Positions 41,966 to 51,382 are shown, numbered from the stretch's first letter. The stretch: DNA of 64,000 nucleotides from JANLVI01 sp031363915 (GCA_031363915.1 JANLVI010000010.1:124001-188000), one strand, 5' to 3'. Made by a program: numbers and translations. The notes: generated from the sequence alone by a model not told the origin.

Positions 41966-42985
41966 ATGAAACGTCTCACCGCCCTCACGATTACGTCGCT
42001 ACTTGCGCTCTCCGCTTGCAGCGGCGGCGGGACATCCGCGACTCGGGCCCCAGGTGCCGTGGCCCCATCGTTGACGAAACCAATGCTTTCTGCCTATCGC
42101 GTGCCGCTCGTGCACAAAGCCTCGGTCGACGCGGCCGCCGCAGCCGGTGCAAAACTGCATCAGGCGCAGGCCGGCACACGCGGAACGCAGGGCCTGGGCG
42201 GTATGCCGACGTTCGACGCGTACTTCGCCCTCATCGATGCCCCGCGCTTCGGCGCCGGCGCTCAAGTCAACGTCGCGATCCTCGGCGTTCAAGCCGTCGG
42301 CGACGACGGCGTCGCCTACTCGATCGCGAGCTATCCGAGCCCGGTCGTTGTAAACATGCTCGATTACAAGAAGAGCGCGCTGGTCCTCGGACACAACGTG
42401 ATTCCGGCGCAAAACTACACGACGCTCCGCTTGGTCGTTCAATCCTCGGCCTCGTCGTTATTCGCGTGGGGCAACTCTTACCCGGTCAGTTTCGGCTACT
42501 ACGACGGAACCCACACCTTCACGGCGGCACCGAGCGATATCTCAACGGTCGACTTCCCGGTCAAAATGGACGTAAACGCCGCAGCGCCCACGGTCATCGC
42601 CGACTTCAATACCGTCGAATCGGTCAAAGTCCGCAACGGCCAAGCATACTTTGGGTCGCGCATCGCCGCGGCGCCGTATGACAATTCGTCGGTCATCACC
42701 GGTACGATCGTGAACAACGCCGGCAATTCGATCGGCTCGGCGGTCGTCGCGGCGCTCGATTCAACCGGCGCAGTCGTCAGCACGACGATGTCAAACGACG
42801 ACGGCACCTTCGAAATCCACGCCATCACCGGCGGCGTGTACCAACTCATGGTCTATAACAACTACACGACGGCATCCGGCGATCAGATCGTCTCGAACGG
42901 CGCCGATTCTGTGTCAGATCTGACAGGACCACAAATCGCGGTGCCGGGCGGCTTCAAAGTCAACGTCGGCAATATCACTGACTAG
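41966..42985 (+). CDS. DUF4382-like lipoprotein with carboxypeptidase-regulatory domain
   Basis: 339 aa, ATG at 41966 with AAAAGGAA eight nt upstream. Lipoprotein signal 'MKRLTALTITSLLALSACSGGG' (LSAC lipobox). Residues ~75-230 resemble DUF4382: 'FDAYFALIDAPRFGAGAQVNVAILGVQAVGDDG...VVVNMLDYKKSALVLGHNVIPAQNYTTLRLVVQ'. Residues ~240-335 form a carboxypeptidase-regulatory-like beta-sandwich: 'ITGTIVNNAGNSIGSAVVAALDSTGAVVSTTMSNDDGTFEIHAITGGVYQLMVYNNY'. Likely a surface or periplasmic adhesion/binding protein. It precedes the TPR-LuxR gene by 46 nt, and its promoter region was copied to 44.6 kb. Confidence 0.8.
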   Translation: MKRLTALTITSLLALSACSGGGTSATRAPGAVAPSLTKPMLSAYRVPLVHKASVDAAAAAGAKLHQAQAGTRGTQGLGGMPTFDAYFALIDAPRFGAGAQVNVAILGVQAVGDDGVAYSIASYPSPVVVNMLDYKKSALVLGHNVIPAQNYTTLRLVVQSSASSLFAWGNSYPVSFGYYDGTHTFTAAPSDISTVDFPVKMDVNAAAPTVIADFNTVESVKVRNGQAYFGSRIAAAPYDNSSVITGTIVNNAGNSIGSAVVAALDSTGAVVSTTMSNDDGTFEIHAITGGVYQLMVYNNYTTASGDQIVSNGADSVSDLTGPQIAVPGGFKVNVGNITD

Positions 42986-43031
42986 TTCGTGCTCTCACTC
43001 AATCACGTAACTTGCGGGAGTATGGATTAGG

Positions 43032-44564
43032 ATGATGGAGATTATCGATCTCCGCGCCGCACTCGATGCAGCACGGAGCGCGCTAAGGGCCGCCAGATAT
43101 GACGATGCGATGGAACTCCTTCGCGGATGCCAAGACTGGCCGGTCGATCTAGCCGAACACGCGGTCCTCGTAAAGGCCGACACACTGATCCGCCGGGACG
43201 CACCGGCAGCACTCGCCTGGCTTGCCGCGACGCAAGATCTGGTGATCACCGATAAAGCGCGGTTCGATCGCGAACTGCTTACCGGTCGCGCATACAGCAA
43301 CGTTCGCAACTTCGATGCCGCGGCAGCGCGCTTCGCACGTGCGGAAAAATTGCTCGACAAGGTTCCCACAGGGTCGCACAAACTCGCGTTCATGAAGGCG
43401 CGCCTGGCTTGGATGCTGCGCGAAGCGACACCCGATAACGCCGATCTTACGCACGCCCTTACGGATCCCGATCCGATCGGCCGCGCCCTTTCCTACGCCC
43501 AGCGCGGGCACATCTACGGCTCGGTCGGCAAGTTCGCAGAACAAATCGCCGATCTCAAAACGGCACTCGAAATCGCGGAAACCACCAAGGTTTACGACGT
43601 GGAACACGTCGGCGCGGCCGTCTACGGCCTGGCCACCATCTCGTTCGAAGTCGCCGATGGTACCGGTGTCGCGATGGCGCGCCGCGCCTACGAATGGTTG
43701 AAGTGGACGGCCGACGTCCGCGTCAACCAATACAACGCGCTCCGATGCCTGGGTTGGGATGCGTTTATGCGCGGCGAACCCGCTCGCGCACAGTGGCTCT
43801 TCCACGACGCCGCCGCGATCGCTCCGACGCCGGCCTGGCAGGCCCAAGCTCATCTCGACCGTGCCTACGTCGCACGCATCTCCAAGAACGACGCCTGGTC
43901 GCTTGACGAACTCCACGAAGCCCTTAAAATCGCCCAAGGTGTCGCGTGGGGCGAGACGCTGGGCGAAGAACGCCTAACCCTCGTGACGCTCTCCGTTCTT
44001 TTGGCACCCATCGATGCATCGGAAGCGCAACGCTTCGCCTCCACCTATGCCATGTTCGGAATGGAAAACGTCAACCCGTACCTCGTCGCATCGAAAGACA
44101 AACGCACCGTCGGCTTCGGCAAATACACCCAAGGTAAGATTGATCAAACGCTCGGCAACGCCGATCTCGCGATCGAATCCCTTGAAGCCGCGTATGCGAT
44201 CTTCGCTCCCGTCGGCCATCACCACCAAGCGATGCTTGCCGCGCAAGCACTCGCCGAAGTAACCAAAGATGCCGCTTGGGCCGATAAAGCACGCATGCAT
44301 AGTGCGGCTTATCCAGGCAGCCCACTCACCACGCAAGTGGCCGAGTCTGCCAAACCCGACGACCCGGCGATCGAAGGCCTCACGCCGTTCCAGCGTCAGT
44401 TGGCACGCGCCCACTGGTCGGGGCTGAACGTGGATGCTCTCTCCAAGCAGTTCAGCCGCAGTATGTACACAATCGAAGGACACATCGCCGAGATCTACGC
44501 AGCGTTCAACGTTGCAACGGGCAGCGGCTTACGTGAGGAAGCGCTCCGGCGCGGCATCGCGTAA
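43032..44564 (+). CDS. TPR-containing LuxR-type transcriptional regulator
   Basis: 510 aa. Residues ~10-420 are TPR-like helical pairs ('YDDAMELLRGCQDWPVDLAEHAVLVKADTLIRRDAPAALAWLAATQ', 'IADLKTALEIAETTKVYDVEHVGAAVYGLATISFEVADG'), a sensor region for protein or small-molecule ligands. The C-terminus is a LuxR/GerE-like helix-turn-helix: 'LTPFQRQLARAHWSGLNVDALSKQFSRSMYTIEGHIAEIYAAFNVATGSGLREEALRRGIA', with Tyr-Thr-Ile-Glu in place of the usual Thr-Val-Glu. It is followed by a strong terminator. A shortened second copy of its last ~100 codons lies at 44,858. Confidence 0.85.
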   Translation: MMEIIDLRAALDAARSALRAARYDDAMELLRGCQDWPVDLAEHAVLVKADTLIRRDAPAALAWLAATQDLVITDKARFDRELLTGRAYSNVRNFDAAAARFARAEKLLDKVPTGSHKLAFMKARLAWMLREATPDNADLTHALTDPDPIGRALSYAQRGHIYGSVGKFAEQIADLKTALEIAETTKVYDVEHVGAAVYGLATISFEVADGTGVAMARRAYEWLKWTADVRVNQYNALRCLGWDAFMRGEPARAQWLFHDAAAIAPTPAWQAQAHLDRAYVARISKNDAWSLDELHEALKIAQGVAWGETLGEERLTLVTLSVLLAPIDASEAQRFASTYAMFGMENVNPYLVASKDKRTVGFGKYTQGKIDQTLGNADLAIESLEAAYAIFAPVGHHHQAMLAAQALAEVTKDAAWADKARMHSAAYPGSPLTTQVAESAKPDDPAIEGLTPFQRQLARAHWSGLNVDALSKQFSRSMYTIEGHIAEIYAAFNVATGSGLREEALRRGIA

Positions 44565-44580
44565 AACCGAATCGAAAAAA

Positions 44581-44608
44581 GCTCGAGCGCTGCTCGGGCT
44601 TTTTTTTT
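44581..44608 (+). terminator. Rho-independent terminator
   Basis: Eight-bp stem GCTCGAGC/GCTCGGGC (one G-U pair), 3-nt loop, then at least eight T. An A6 run before the stem would let it act on both strands. It separates the TPR-LuxR gene from the duplicated segment. Confidence 0.9.
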
Positions 44609-44645
44609 ATTCTGGCTCACACGCCCGACACTGACTTTACCCGAG

Positions 44646-45184
44646 CTTTACACAGTTACGTGAAGAATCTTAGATGGATTTCCGACCTAATAATGGCTAG
44701 GTAAGGAAGCGCCGAGTCTGCCTGCAGGGTTGGTTACCGAATCGACCCACAACATCTGCGTCCAGGATCGACCCTTAGATCGCTGGTGAATTCCGCATTG
44801 GTGGAGCGAGCTCTCGGAGCCTCAACTACGACCTCCGCGGCCTCAAAAAGGAACAAAATGAAACCTCTTGCCTTCGGGAACGCCGATCTCGCGACCGAAT
44901 CCCTTGAAGCCGCGTATGCGATCTTCGCCCCCATCGGCCATCAGTATCAAGCAATGCTTGTTGCACAAGCGCTCGCCGAAGTAACAATTAATGCCGTTTG
45001 GGCCGATACAGCACGTATGCATAGTGTGGCTTATCCGGGCAGTCCGCTCACCACGCAAGTGGCCGAATCAGCCAAAGCCGGCGACCCGGCGCTCGAAGGA
45101 CACATCGCCGAGATCTACGCAGCGTTCAACGTTGCAACGGGCAGCGGCTTGCGTGAGGAAGCGCTCCGGCGCGGCATCGCGTGA
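44646..45184 (+). repeat. Partial tandem duplication of the 41.76-44.56 kb segment
   Basis: The first ~212 bp (44646-44857) match the leader at 41757-41965, diverged but colinear. From about 44872 to 45183 the sequence matches 44150-44561, the end of the TPR-LuxR gene. The whole lipoprotein gene and the first three quarters of the regulator are missing from the copy. Within the matching coding part, 102 bp are also lost between two TCGAAGG direct repeats (44371-44377 and 44473-44479 in the original). Confidence 0.88.
44858..45184 (+). CDS. Chimeric gene: lipoprotein start joined to regulator C-terminus
   Basis: 108 aa, ATG at 44858 with AAAAAGGAACAAA upstream. The first five codons (MKPLA) correspond to the lipoprotein's MKRLT; the rest matches the C-terminal part of the TPR-LuxR protein at about 87% identity over 102 residues, with the last 27 identical. 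A 34-codon in-frame deletion removes 'LTPFQRQ...MYTIEG', the first helices of the DNA-binding domain, so it cannot bind DNA normally. It could be a non-DNA-binding partner or simply a remnant. Its TGA overlaps the GGDEF-EAL start as GTGA, so its translation may set expression of that gene. Confidence 0.65.
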   Translation: MKPLAFGNADLATESLEAAYAIFAPIGHQYQAMLVAQALAEVTINAVWADTARMHSVAYPGSPLTTQVAESAKAGDPALEGHIAEIYAAFNVATGSGLREEALRRGIA

Positions 45185-47307
45185 TTGTAGGCGTCGGCGC
45201 TATCGCGCTTCTGGCCCTCATCGCTGTAGCCGTGCTGATCTTCCGGGTCGGCACGCTCCAATCATCGATGAAGACCGAAAGCGTGGCAGCGGACGACGCA
45301 AACGAACGGCGCTATACGCTCCTCGAAGCGATTCCCGACGGCGTCTACATCATCGATGCAGACGAGCGTCTCACGCACATGAACGAGGAGGCGGAGCGAC
45401 TGCTCCGTTCCGAGCCGGGCGCATTCGTCGGACGAGCGATCGAGTCGATTCTCGACCCGCTCGCCTCGGACCTCATCCCAGAGATTCGCTTAGCACGACA
45501 ACAGCGCGAGATTATCTCGCGCGTTGTCTATTTCCGCGCCACGGGCTGGTGGGTCGAGATTCGCATCAAACCCGGCGCCAAAGAAACGGTCATCTACCTT
45601 CGTGACGTCACCGTGCGCAAAAGCGCTGAAGCAAAGCTCGTCGAGAGCGAGAGCCGCCTGCGACTGTTGATGGATCAAGTACCCGCGGTGCTCTGGAGCG
45701 CCGACCGGCTAGGCTGTTTTGCATCGCTCTCCGGAGCCGGCCTCGGTGCGCTCGGTATTCGCGAATACGATCTCCTCGGAAAATCGTGCGCGAGTTTTCT
45801 CGGCGCCGAAGACGCGCTCACGTCCCTTGCCGCCGTGTTCGAAGGCACTTCGGTCGAGTTTGAATCGCTCCGCCGCGATCGCTGGCTGCGCCACCAAGTC
45901 GAACCTCTGCGCGGTGCGGACGGCCGCGTGATCGGCGCCGTCGGTGTCTCGCTCGACATCACCGAGATCAAAGACACACAGCGTCGGCTCGAAGCGATGG
46001 CCCGTCGCGACGCGCTCACAGGACTGCCGAACCGGCTTGCGCTCGAAGAACTACTCGCTGCGGCGATCATGGGCGGACAGCAAGAACGTGAAGGAACGTT
46101 TTCCGCCGTCCTCTTCGTCGATCTCGACCGGTTCAAGGCGATCAACGATACGCTCGGCCATCGCGCGGGCGACGAAGTGCTGCGCATTGTCGCGGAACGG
46201 ATGCGCTCGAGTGTCGGCACACGCGACGTCATCGCGCGTCAGGGCGGCGACGAATTCATCATCGTGCTCACTTCCACGACCTCGCCCGACGACGTCGGTG
46301 CAGTCGCAGCGCGCATCCTACGCCGCTTCGCCGAACCAATCATGCTTGACGGGCATCAGCTCTTCGTCGGTGCGAGTATCGGAGCCGCGCTCTCGCCGCA
46401 GCACGGGGCCAGCGCCGATGAACTCATCAAAAACGCCGACGCCGCAATGTATCGCGTCAAAGCCGCGGGTCGCGGAACGTTCGCATTTTACGAAGCGGGA
46501 ATGGACGAGGCCGCCCACGACCGCCTCGCGCTCGAAGCCGAGATGCGCATGGCGATTCAAACCGACGGCATGAGACTACTCTTTCAGCCGATCATCGACG
46601 TGCCGACCGGCCGCATCTTGGGCGCGGAGGCCCTCATCCGGTGGCCGCACGCCACGCGCGGCGAACTCGGACCTGATAAATTCATTCCGCTCGCAGAAGA
46701 GAGCGGCCTGATCGTCGACATCACCAAATGGGTCTTACGGCGCGCTTGCGCCTTCGCTGCAAGCGTGCGCACCAAACGCGCGGATTTCCGCGTGAGCGTT
46801 AACATCTCGGCGCGCGACCTGCGTGAAGCGAACTTCGTCGAAACGGTCGAAGCCGAACTCGCACACGCGGGACTCGATCCCGACGGACTCGAGGTCGAAG
46901 TCACCGAGAGCGTGTTCCTCGAAGATGCATCGATCGAGAGGCTCAAAGATTTGCGGAATCTCGGCGTGCGCATCGCCGTCGACGATTTCGGCATCGCATA
47001 CAACTCGCTTGCGTACGTCAAACGTTTGCCGATCACTTCGCTCAAGATCGACAAGTCGTTCATGCAAGATGTCATGGCCGACCGTTTCGATCAGGCGATC
47101 GTCAAAGCCATCGTCACGCTGGGTCTCACGCTCGGCCTGCACGTCATCGCTGAAGGCATCGAAACCGAAGCGCAGTGGTACTTTATGAAAGAACTCGGCT
47201 GCGGTCAAGCGCAAGGCTTCCACTTCAGCCGTGCCGTCGAATCGACGGCGATCCAAGCGATGTTCGACGTTCCGCCGGGATTCGTATCGCTCAGCAAATC
47301 GGCCTAA
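45181..47307 (+). CDS. Membrane GGDEF-EAL protein with two PAS domains
   Basis: 708 aa, GTG at 45181. One N-terminal transmembrane helix ('VGVGAIALLALIAVAVLIFRV'), PAS 1 (~38-145, 'LLEAIPDGVYIIDADERLTHMNEEAERLL'), PAS 2 (~155-275, 'LLMDQVPAVLWSADRLGCFASLSGAGLGALG'), GGDEF (~285-445) with the intact active site 'RQGGDEFIIVL' and 'LFVDLDRFKAINDTLGHRAGDEVL', and EAL (~455-700) with 'LGAEALIRWPH', 'VSVNISARDL', 'EVTESVFLED' and 'VDDFGIAYNSLAYVKRLPITSLKID'. Both catalytic domains look active, so it could make or break cyclic-di-GMP according to PAS input. Translationally coupled to the chimeric gene. Confidence 0.95.
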   Translation: MIVGVGAIALLALIAVAVLIFRVGTLQSSMKTESVAADDANERRYTLLEAIPDGVYIIDADERLTHMNEEAERLLRSEPGAFVGRAIESILDPLASDLIPEIRLARQQREIISRVVYFRATGWWVEIRIKPGAKETVIYLRDVTVRKSAEAKLVESESRLRLLMDQVPAVLWSADRLGCFASLSGAGLGALGIREYDLLGKSCASFLGAEDALTSLAAVFEGTSVEFESLRRDRWLRHQVEPLRGADGRVIGAVGVSLDITEIKDTQRRLEAMARRDALTGLPNRLALEELLAAAIMGGQQEREGTFSAVLFVDLDRFKAINDTLGHRAGDEVLRIVAERMRSSVGTRDVIARQGGDEFIIVLTSTTSPDDVGAVAARILRRFAEPIMLDGHQLFVGASIGAALSPQHGASADELIKNADAAMYRVKAAGRGTFAFYEAGMDEAAHDRLALEAEMRMAIQTDGMRLLFQPIIDVPTGRILGAEALIRWPHATRGELGPDKFIPLAEESGLIVDITKWVLRRACAFAASVRTKRADFRVSVNISARDLREANFVETVEAELAHAGLDPDGLEVEVTESVFLEDASIERLKDLRNLGVRIAVDDFGIAYNSLAYVKRLPITSLKIDKSFMQDVMADRFDQAIVKAIVTLGLTLGLHVIAEGIETEAQWYFMKELGCGQAQGFHFSRAVESTAIQAMFDVPPGFVSLSKSA

Positions 47308-47377
47308 ATAACAATTTGGGGAGAACCGCCAAGCCGGGGACTGGACTTCACGTTCGATATCCGACTGGTGAGGAGGC

Positions 47378-48577
47378 TTACGCGAGCTTCGCGAGTTCGA
47401 TTTTTGCAATCGAGGCACGGTGAACTTCGTCGGGACCGTCCACGATTCGTAAGGTGCGTGCGTGCGCCCAGGCTTTCGCCAAGAAGAAATCTTGACTCAC
47501 GCCCGCCGCGCCGTGCGCTTGGATCGCGCGGTCGATCACGCGCAAGACGACCTGCGGAGCGACAACTTTGATCATCGCGATCTCCGCCCGCGCGGCCTTA
47601 TTGCCGAGTTCGTCCATCATTTGCGCGGCGTGCAGCGTGAGCAAACGCGCCTGGTCGATCTCGATGCGCGAATCGGCGATCCATTCCATGATGACGCCCT
47701 GTTCGGAGAGCGGTTTACCGAACGTGCGCCGAGCCTTGACGCGCGCGACCATCGATTCGAGAGCGCGTTCGGCAAGGCCGATCGCCCGCATGCAATGATG
47801 GATGCGGCCGGGGCCGAGACGGCCCTGTGCGATCTCGAAACCGCGGCCTTCGCCGAGGAGTACGTTCGTTTGCGGAACGCGTACGTTCTCGAATCGAATC
47901 TCGCAGTGCCCGTGCGGTGCATCGTCGTAGCCGAACACCGTCAAGGGCCGCACGAGGGTAACGCCCGGCGTCGCGGTCGGCACGAGCACCATCGATTGCT
48001 GCGCGTGGCGCGCGGCGCTCGAATCGGTCTTGCCCATGAAGATGAGGATCTCGCAGCGCGGATCGCCCGCACCCGACGTCCACCACTTCCGGCCGTTAAT
48101 AACGTAGTCGTTGCCGTCACGCGCGATCGTCGCTTGAATGTTCGTTGCATCCGAGGAGGCGACGTCGGGTTCGGTCATCGCAAAACCACTGCGAATCTCG
48201 CCGCGCAGAAGCGGCTCGAGCCACTGCTTCTTTTGCTCGACCGAACCGTAGCGCACGAGCACTTCCATGTTGCCCGTATCGGGCGCGCCGCAGTTGAAGA
48301 CTTCCGGCGCGATCGGCGAGCGGCCCATCACCTCGCAGAGGGGGGCATACTCGCGGTTCGTCAGCCCCGCGCCAAGTTCGCTCTCAGGCAGAAATAAATT
48401 CCAAAGTCCCGCCGCGCGAGCGCGACCTTTGAGCGTCTCCATCGCTGCGGGGATCGTCCAGCGCGACGTGGCGGCGGTGAGTTCGCGCTCGTACACGATC
48501 TCGCTTGGATAGACGTGCTCGTCCATGAACGCGATCAGCCGTTCGCGCAGGTCGGTAGCGCGCGATGAAACCATCAT
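47378..48577 (-). CDS. Acyl-CoA dehydrogenase (ACAD10/11-like)
   Basis: 399 aa. FAD-dependent acyl-CoA dehydrogenase domains: 'LWNLFLPESELGAGLTNREYAPLCEVMGRSPIAPEVFNC', 'SGFAMTEPDVASSDATNIQATIARDGNDYVINGRKWWTSGAG', 'GHCEIRFENVRVPQTNVLLGEGRGFEIAQGRLGPGRIHHCMRAIGLAERALE' and 'IQAHGAAGVSQDFFLAKAWAHARTLRIVDGPDEVHRASIAK'. The 'GPDEVH' end and the long N-terminus place it with the ACAD10/11 branch rather than short-chain enzymes. Start ATG overlaps the ligase stop as ATGA. Catalyses alpha-beta dehydrogenation of an acyl-CoA; the chain type is unknown. Confidence 0.93.
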   Translation of the reverse strand: MMVSSRATDLRERLIAFMDEHVYPSEIVYERELTAATSRWTIPAAMETLKGRARAAGLWNLFLPESELGAGLTNREYAPLCEVMGRSPIAPEVFNCGAPDTGNMEVLVRYGSVEQKKQWLEPLLRGEIRSGFAMTEPDVASSDATNIQATIARDGNDYVINGRKWWTSGAGDPRCEILIFMGKTDSSAARHAQQSMVLVPTATPGVTLVRPLTVFGYDDAPHGHCEIRFENVRVPQTNVLLGEGRGFEIAQGRLGPGRIHHCMRAIGLAERALESMVARVKARRTFGKPLSEQGVIMEWIADSRIEIDQARLLTLHAAQMMDELGNKAARAEIAMIKVVAPQVVLRVIDRAIQAHGAAGVSQDFFLAKAWAHARTLRIVDGPDEVHRASIAKIELAKLA

Positions 48578-50199
48578 TGCGGCGTCGAGCCCGCAAATCG
48601 TTCGCGGAGCGTCTTCTTTGAGATTTTCCCGGTTGCAGTGTGCGGCATTTCATCCACGAATACTACATCGTCCGGCATCCACCATTTTGCGATCTTGCCT
48701 TCGAGGAAGGCTAAGACGTCGCGCGACTCGATGGCGCTGCCCGCCCGGCGCACGACGACGAGCGCCGGGCGCTCCGACCACGTCGGGTGCGGGATGGCGA
48801 TTGCGGCGGCTTCGTTGATATCCGGATGACCGACGGCGGCGTTCTCGAGATCGATCGAACTGATCCACTCGCCGCCCGACTTGATCAGATCTTTGCTGCG
48901 GTCGTGGATCGTAAGGTAGCCGTCGCGATCAAGCGAGGCGATGTCGCCGGTGCGAAACCAGCCGTCGGGCGTAAACGAGAACGCAGTCGCGTCGGGATTA
49001 TCGTAGTAAGCACCGATAACCCATGGCCCGCGCACGTAGAGTTCGCCTTGCGATTCGCCGTCGTCGGGGAGTCTGTTCCCGTCGTCATCGAGAATCTTCA
49101 TGTCCACGCCGTAGACCATGCGCCCGGCCTTCATCTGCCACTTCAAGCGTTCGGGTGAAACGCGGTGATGCGGCTTGAGCGAACCCGTCGTACAAACCGG
49201 GCTCGTCTCGGTCATACCCCAGCCGTGGATGACGATGATGCCGCGCGCTTCATACGCCTCGATCAGCGAGGGGGGCGCAGCCGAACCGCCGACGCGGAGC
49301 GAACCGAGCTTATCGAGATTCTTACCGGTTTCGTTGAGATACGCGAGCATGCCAAGCCAGATCACCGGCACGGCTCCGGCCGCGGTTGCTTCTTCCCCGT
49401 CCATGAGTTCGTAAAGACTCGCCGCATCGTGCAGAGGCCCGGGTAAAATCAATTTCGCGCCCATCATCGGTGCGCAGTACGGAAAGCCCCACGCGTTAAC
49501 GTGGAACATCGGCACGATCGGCATGAGCGCACGCTGCTGACCCGGCTTGACGTTCATCATCTCGGCCATACAGCCGCTAAACGCGTGCAAGACCGTCGAG
49601 CGGTGCGAGTACATCGCACCTTTGGGTTCGCCCGTCGTACCCGAGGTATAACACAGCGACGAAGCGCTGTGTTCATCGAACGACGGCCAGTCGATTTCCG
49701 TGGGCTGCATTCCGATGAGCGTCTCGTAGCAGTGGACGTTCGGCAGCGAGGTTGCAGGCATGTGCGCGGCATCCGTCATGATGATGAAGCCGCGCACGCG
49801 CGGAAGGTGCGTGACGAGCTTCTCGACGAGCGGCACGAAGGTCAGATCGAGAAAGATGAATCTATCGTCGGCATGATTGATGATATAGGCGATTTGATCG
49901 GGATGTAAGCGCGGATTGATCGTATGACAGACCGCGCCGATCCCCGATATTGCGTAGTAAAGTTCGACGTGGCGGTGCGTGTTCCACGCAAGCGTTCCGA
50001 TACGTTCGCTCGGACCGATGCCGAGCGCCGACAGCGCGTGCGCGAGTTGCGCGGACCGCGCCGCTGCTTCGCGATACGTTTCGCGGTGGAGCGGACCCTC
50101 GACGCTCCGCGAGACGATCTCGACGTCACCGTGAAAACGCGCGGCATAGGTGATGATCGAGCTGATCATCAGCGGAACGTCCATCATCATGCCGCGCAC
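48574..50199 (-). CDS. Acyl-CoA synthetase (AMP-forming)
   Basis: 541 aa from the GTG at 50199; GGAG overlapping the previous stop is the ribosome site. Adenylate-forming enzyme motifs: P-loop 'SSLCYTSGTTGEPKGAMYSHRSTVLH', A5 'IHGWGMTETSPV', 'GELYVRGPWVIGAYYDNPDATAFSFTPDGWFRTGDIASLDRDGYLTIHDRSKDLIKSGGEWISSIDLENA' and the C-terminal catalytic Lys in 'PHTATGKISKKTLRERF'. Similar to medium/long-chain fatty-acid and methylmercaptopropionate CoA ligases. It activates acids imported or produced for the beta-oxidation genes of this island. Confidence 0.94.
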   Translation of the reverse strand: MRGMMMDVPLMISSIITYAARFHGDVEIVSRSVEGPLHRETYREAAARSAQLAHALSALGIGPSERIGTLAWNTHRHVELYYAISGIGAVCHTINPRLHPDQIAYIINHADDRFIFLDLTFVPLVEKLVTHLPRVRGFIIMTDAAHMPATSLPNVHCYETLIGMQPTEIDWPSFDEHSASSLCYTSGTTGEPKGAMYSHRSTVLHAFSGCMAEMMNVKPGQQRALMPIVPMFHVNAWGFPYCAPMMGAKLILPGPLHDAASLYELMDGEEATAAGAVPVIWLGMLAYLNETGKNLDKLGSLRVGGSAAPPSLIEAYEARGIIVIHGWGMTETSPVCTTGSLKPHHRVSPERLKWQMKAGRMVYGVDMKILDDDGNRLPDDGESQGELYVRGPWVIGAYYDNPDATAFSFTPDGWFRTGDIASLDRDGYLTIHDRSKDLIKSGGEWISSIDLENAAVGHPDINEAAAIAIPHPTWSERPALVVVRRAGSAIESRDVLAFLEGKIAKWWMPDDVVFVDEMPHTATGKISKKTLRERFAGSTPQ

Positions 50200-50203
50200 G
50201 TGG

Positions 50204-51370
50204 TTACTCCGTGAACGGAATCGGAAGGCGCTTGTACGTGCCTTTATCGATCACGGCGGCCTCGACGTCTTCGAGTAAGTGGCCCGCCTTCGAGACACCG
50301 GTCAGTTTGGCCGGCTGAAACTTTGCAGGCAGTGATTTTGCCGCATCGTTTGCTTTAGCCATCACCGCGGCGGGTTCGGAGCTATTTGCCAGATCCATCG
50401 CGCGCGCGAGTACGTGCATCGCCATGTAGTTGTTGGCGAGTTCGGAATTTGCTTCGTACGCCTTGCCGTATTTTTTGAGGAAGGCGATGAGGAACTGATT
50501 GAGGCCCGGGCCGGTGTAGCGGCGCAGCGGCATGACGCCCGTCGTGCCCTCGAGTTTGGGAAGCGGCACGACGCCCGTGATCTGATCGAACTTCGCCTGA
50601 TCCATCATCACGAAACCGCCATTGAACCCTTGATCGCGCGCGGCTTTGATCACGAGGCCCGTCGGTTGCGAGGGACCGCCGACGAAAATAACGTCGGGTT
50701 TATCGGCCAACGTCTTGCTCACGGCCGTCGAGAAGTCCGCCGTCGTATTGTAGTCGACGCCGTTATTGCCGAGCACCGTGCCGCCGCTCTTGGTCCACTG
50801 TTCGGTGAAGCCTTTCGTCCAGGCGTTGCCGTACGCCGTCGTGGTGGGGATGAGCCCCAGACGTTTGCCGAACTTCGCCATCGTGACGTCCGTAAACGGT
50901 TTGAAGTACGCATCGTACGACGGCGGAATCATGAACGTGCTCGCATTGTTTTGTTTGAGGATCGCCGGTTCGCTCGAATAGGCGCCGAGGATGAACTTCG
51001 GCGACTGCTTTTCGTTGAAACCTTGAATCGCAAGAATCCCGCCGGAGTGCGAACAGAACACGATCGAGGCGTTCTCTTGTCCGGCTAGGCGCTTGGCGTT
51101 CGTCGCTGCTTCGTTCGGACGATAAGCATCGTCGAGTGAGACGAGCTTGAGCTGCGTTTTCTTCCCGCCGACCGTCACGCCGCCATCGGCATTGATCTCA
51201 TCGATCGCCATCTGAATACCGCGCTGCACGTCTTGACCGTACTGCGCCGCACCGCCGCTGAGGGGGCCCGTGTAACCGACGGTGAGCGTCGGCGTGGATT
51301 GCGCCGATGCGCCGAGGGACATCGCACCGATCAGTGCGATTCCAAGACCGATTCGCAATTGACGTATCAT
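50204..51370 (-). CDS. ABC transporter substrate-binding protein (Liv type)
   Basis: 388 aa, ATG at 51370. Signal peptide 'MIRQLRIGLGIALIGAMSLGASA'. Periplasmic-binding-protein type 1 fold: 'LTVGYTGPLSGGAAQYGQDVQRGIQMAIDEINADGGVTVGGKKTQLKLVSLDDAYRPNEAATNAKRL', 'IVFCSHSGGILAIQGFNEKQSPKFILGAYSSEPAI', 'KRLGLIPTTTAYGNAWTKGFTEQWTKSGGTVLGNNGVDYNTTADFSTAVSKTLADKPDVIFVGGPSQPTGLVIKAARDQGF'. These receptors bind branched-chain amino acids, amides, urea, or aromatic and aliphatic acids. The neighbouring acyl-CoA genes make an organic acid the likelier ligand. Confidence 0.92.
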   Translation of the reverse strand: MIRQLRIGLGIALIGAMSLGASAQSTPTLTVGYTGPLSGGAAQYGQDVQRGIQMAIDEINADGGVTVGGKKTQLKLVSLDDAYRPNEAATNAKRLAGQENASIVFCSHSGGILAIQGFNEKQSPKFILGAYSSEPAILKQNNASTFMIPPSYDAYFKPFTDVTMAKFGKRLGLIPTTTAYGNAWTKGFTEQWTKSGGTVLGNNGVDYNTTADFSTAVSKTLADKPDVIFVGGPSQPTGLVIKAARDQGFNGGFVMMDQAKFDQITGVVPLPKLEGTTGVMPLRRYTGPGLNQFLIAFLKKYGKAYEANSELANNYMAMHVLARAMDLANSSEPAAVMAKANDAAKSLPAKFQPAKLTGVSKAGHLLEDVEAAVIDKGTYKRLPIPFTE

Positions 51371-51382
51371 TCATTTCCTCCG

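Noticed and set aside
44858..45184. Assembly artefact as the cause of the second regulator copy
   Set aside because: The copy differs from the original at many positions outside its identical last 27 codons, and has its own leader, so it is a diverged duplicate rather than a repeated contig end.
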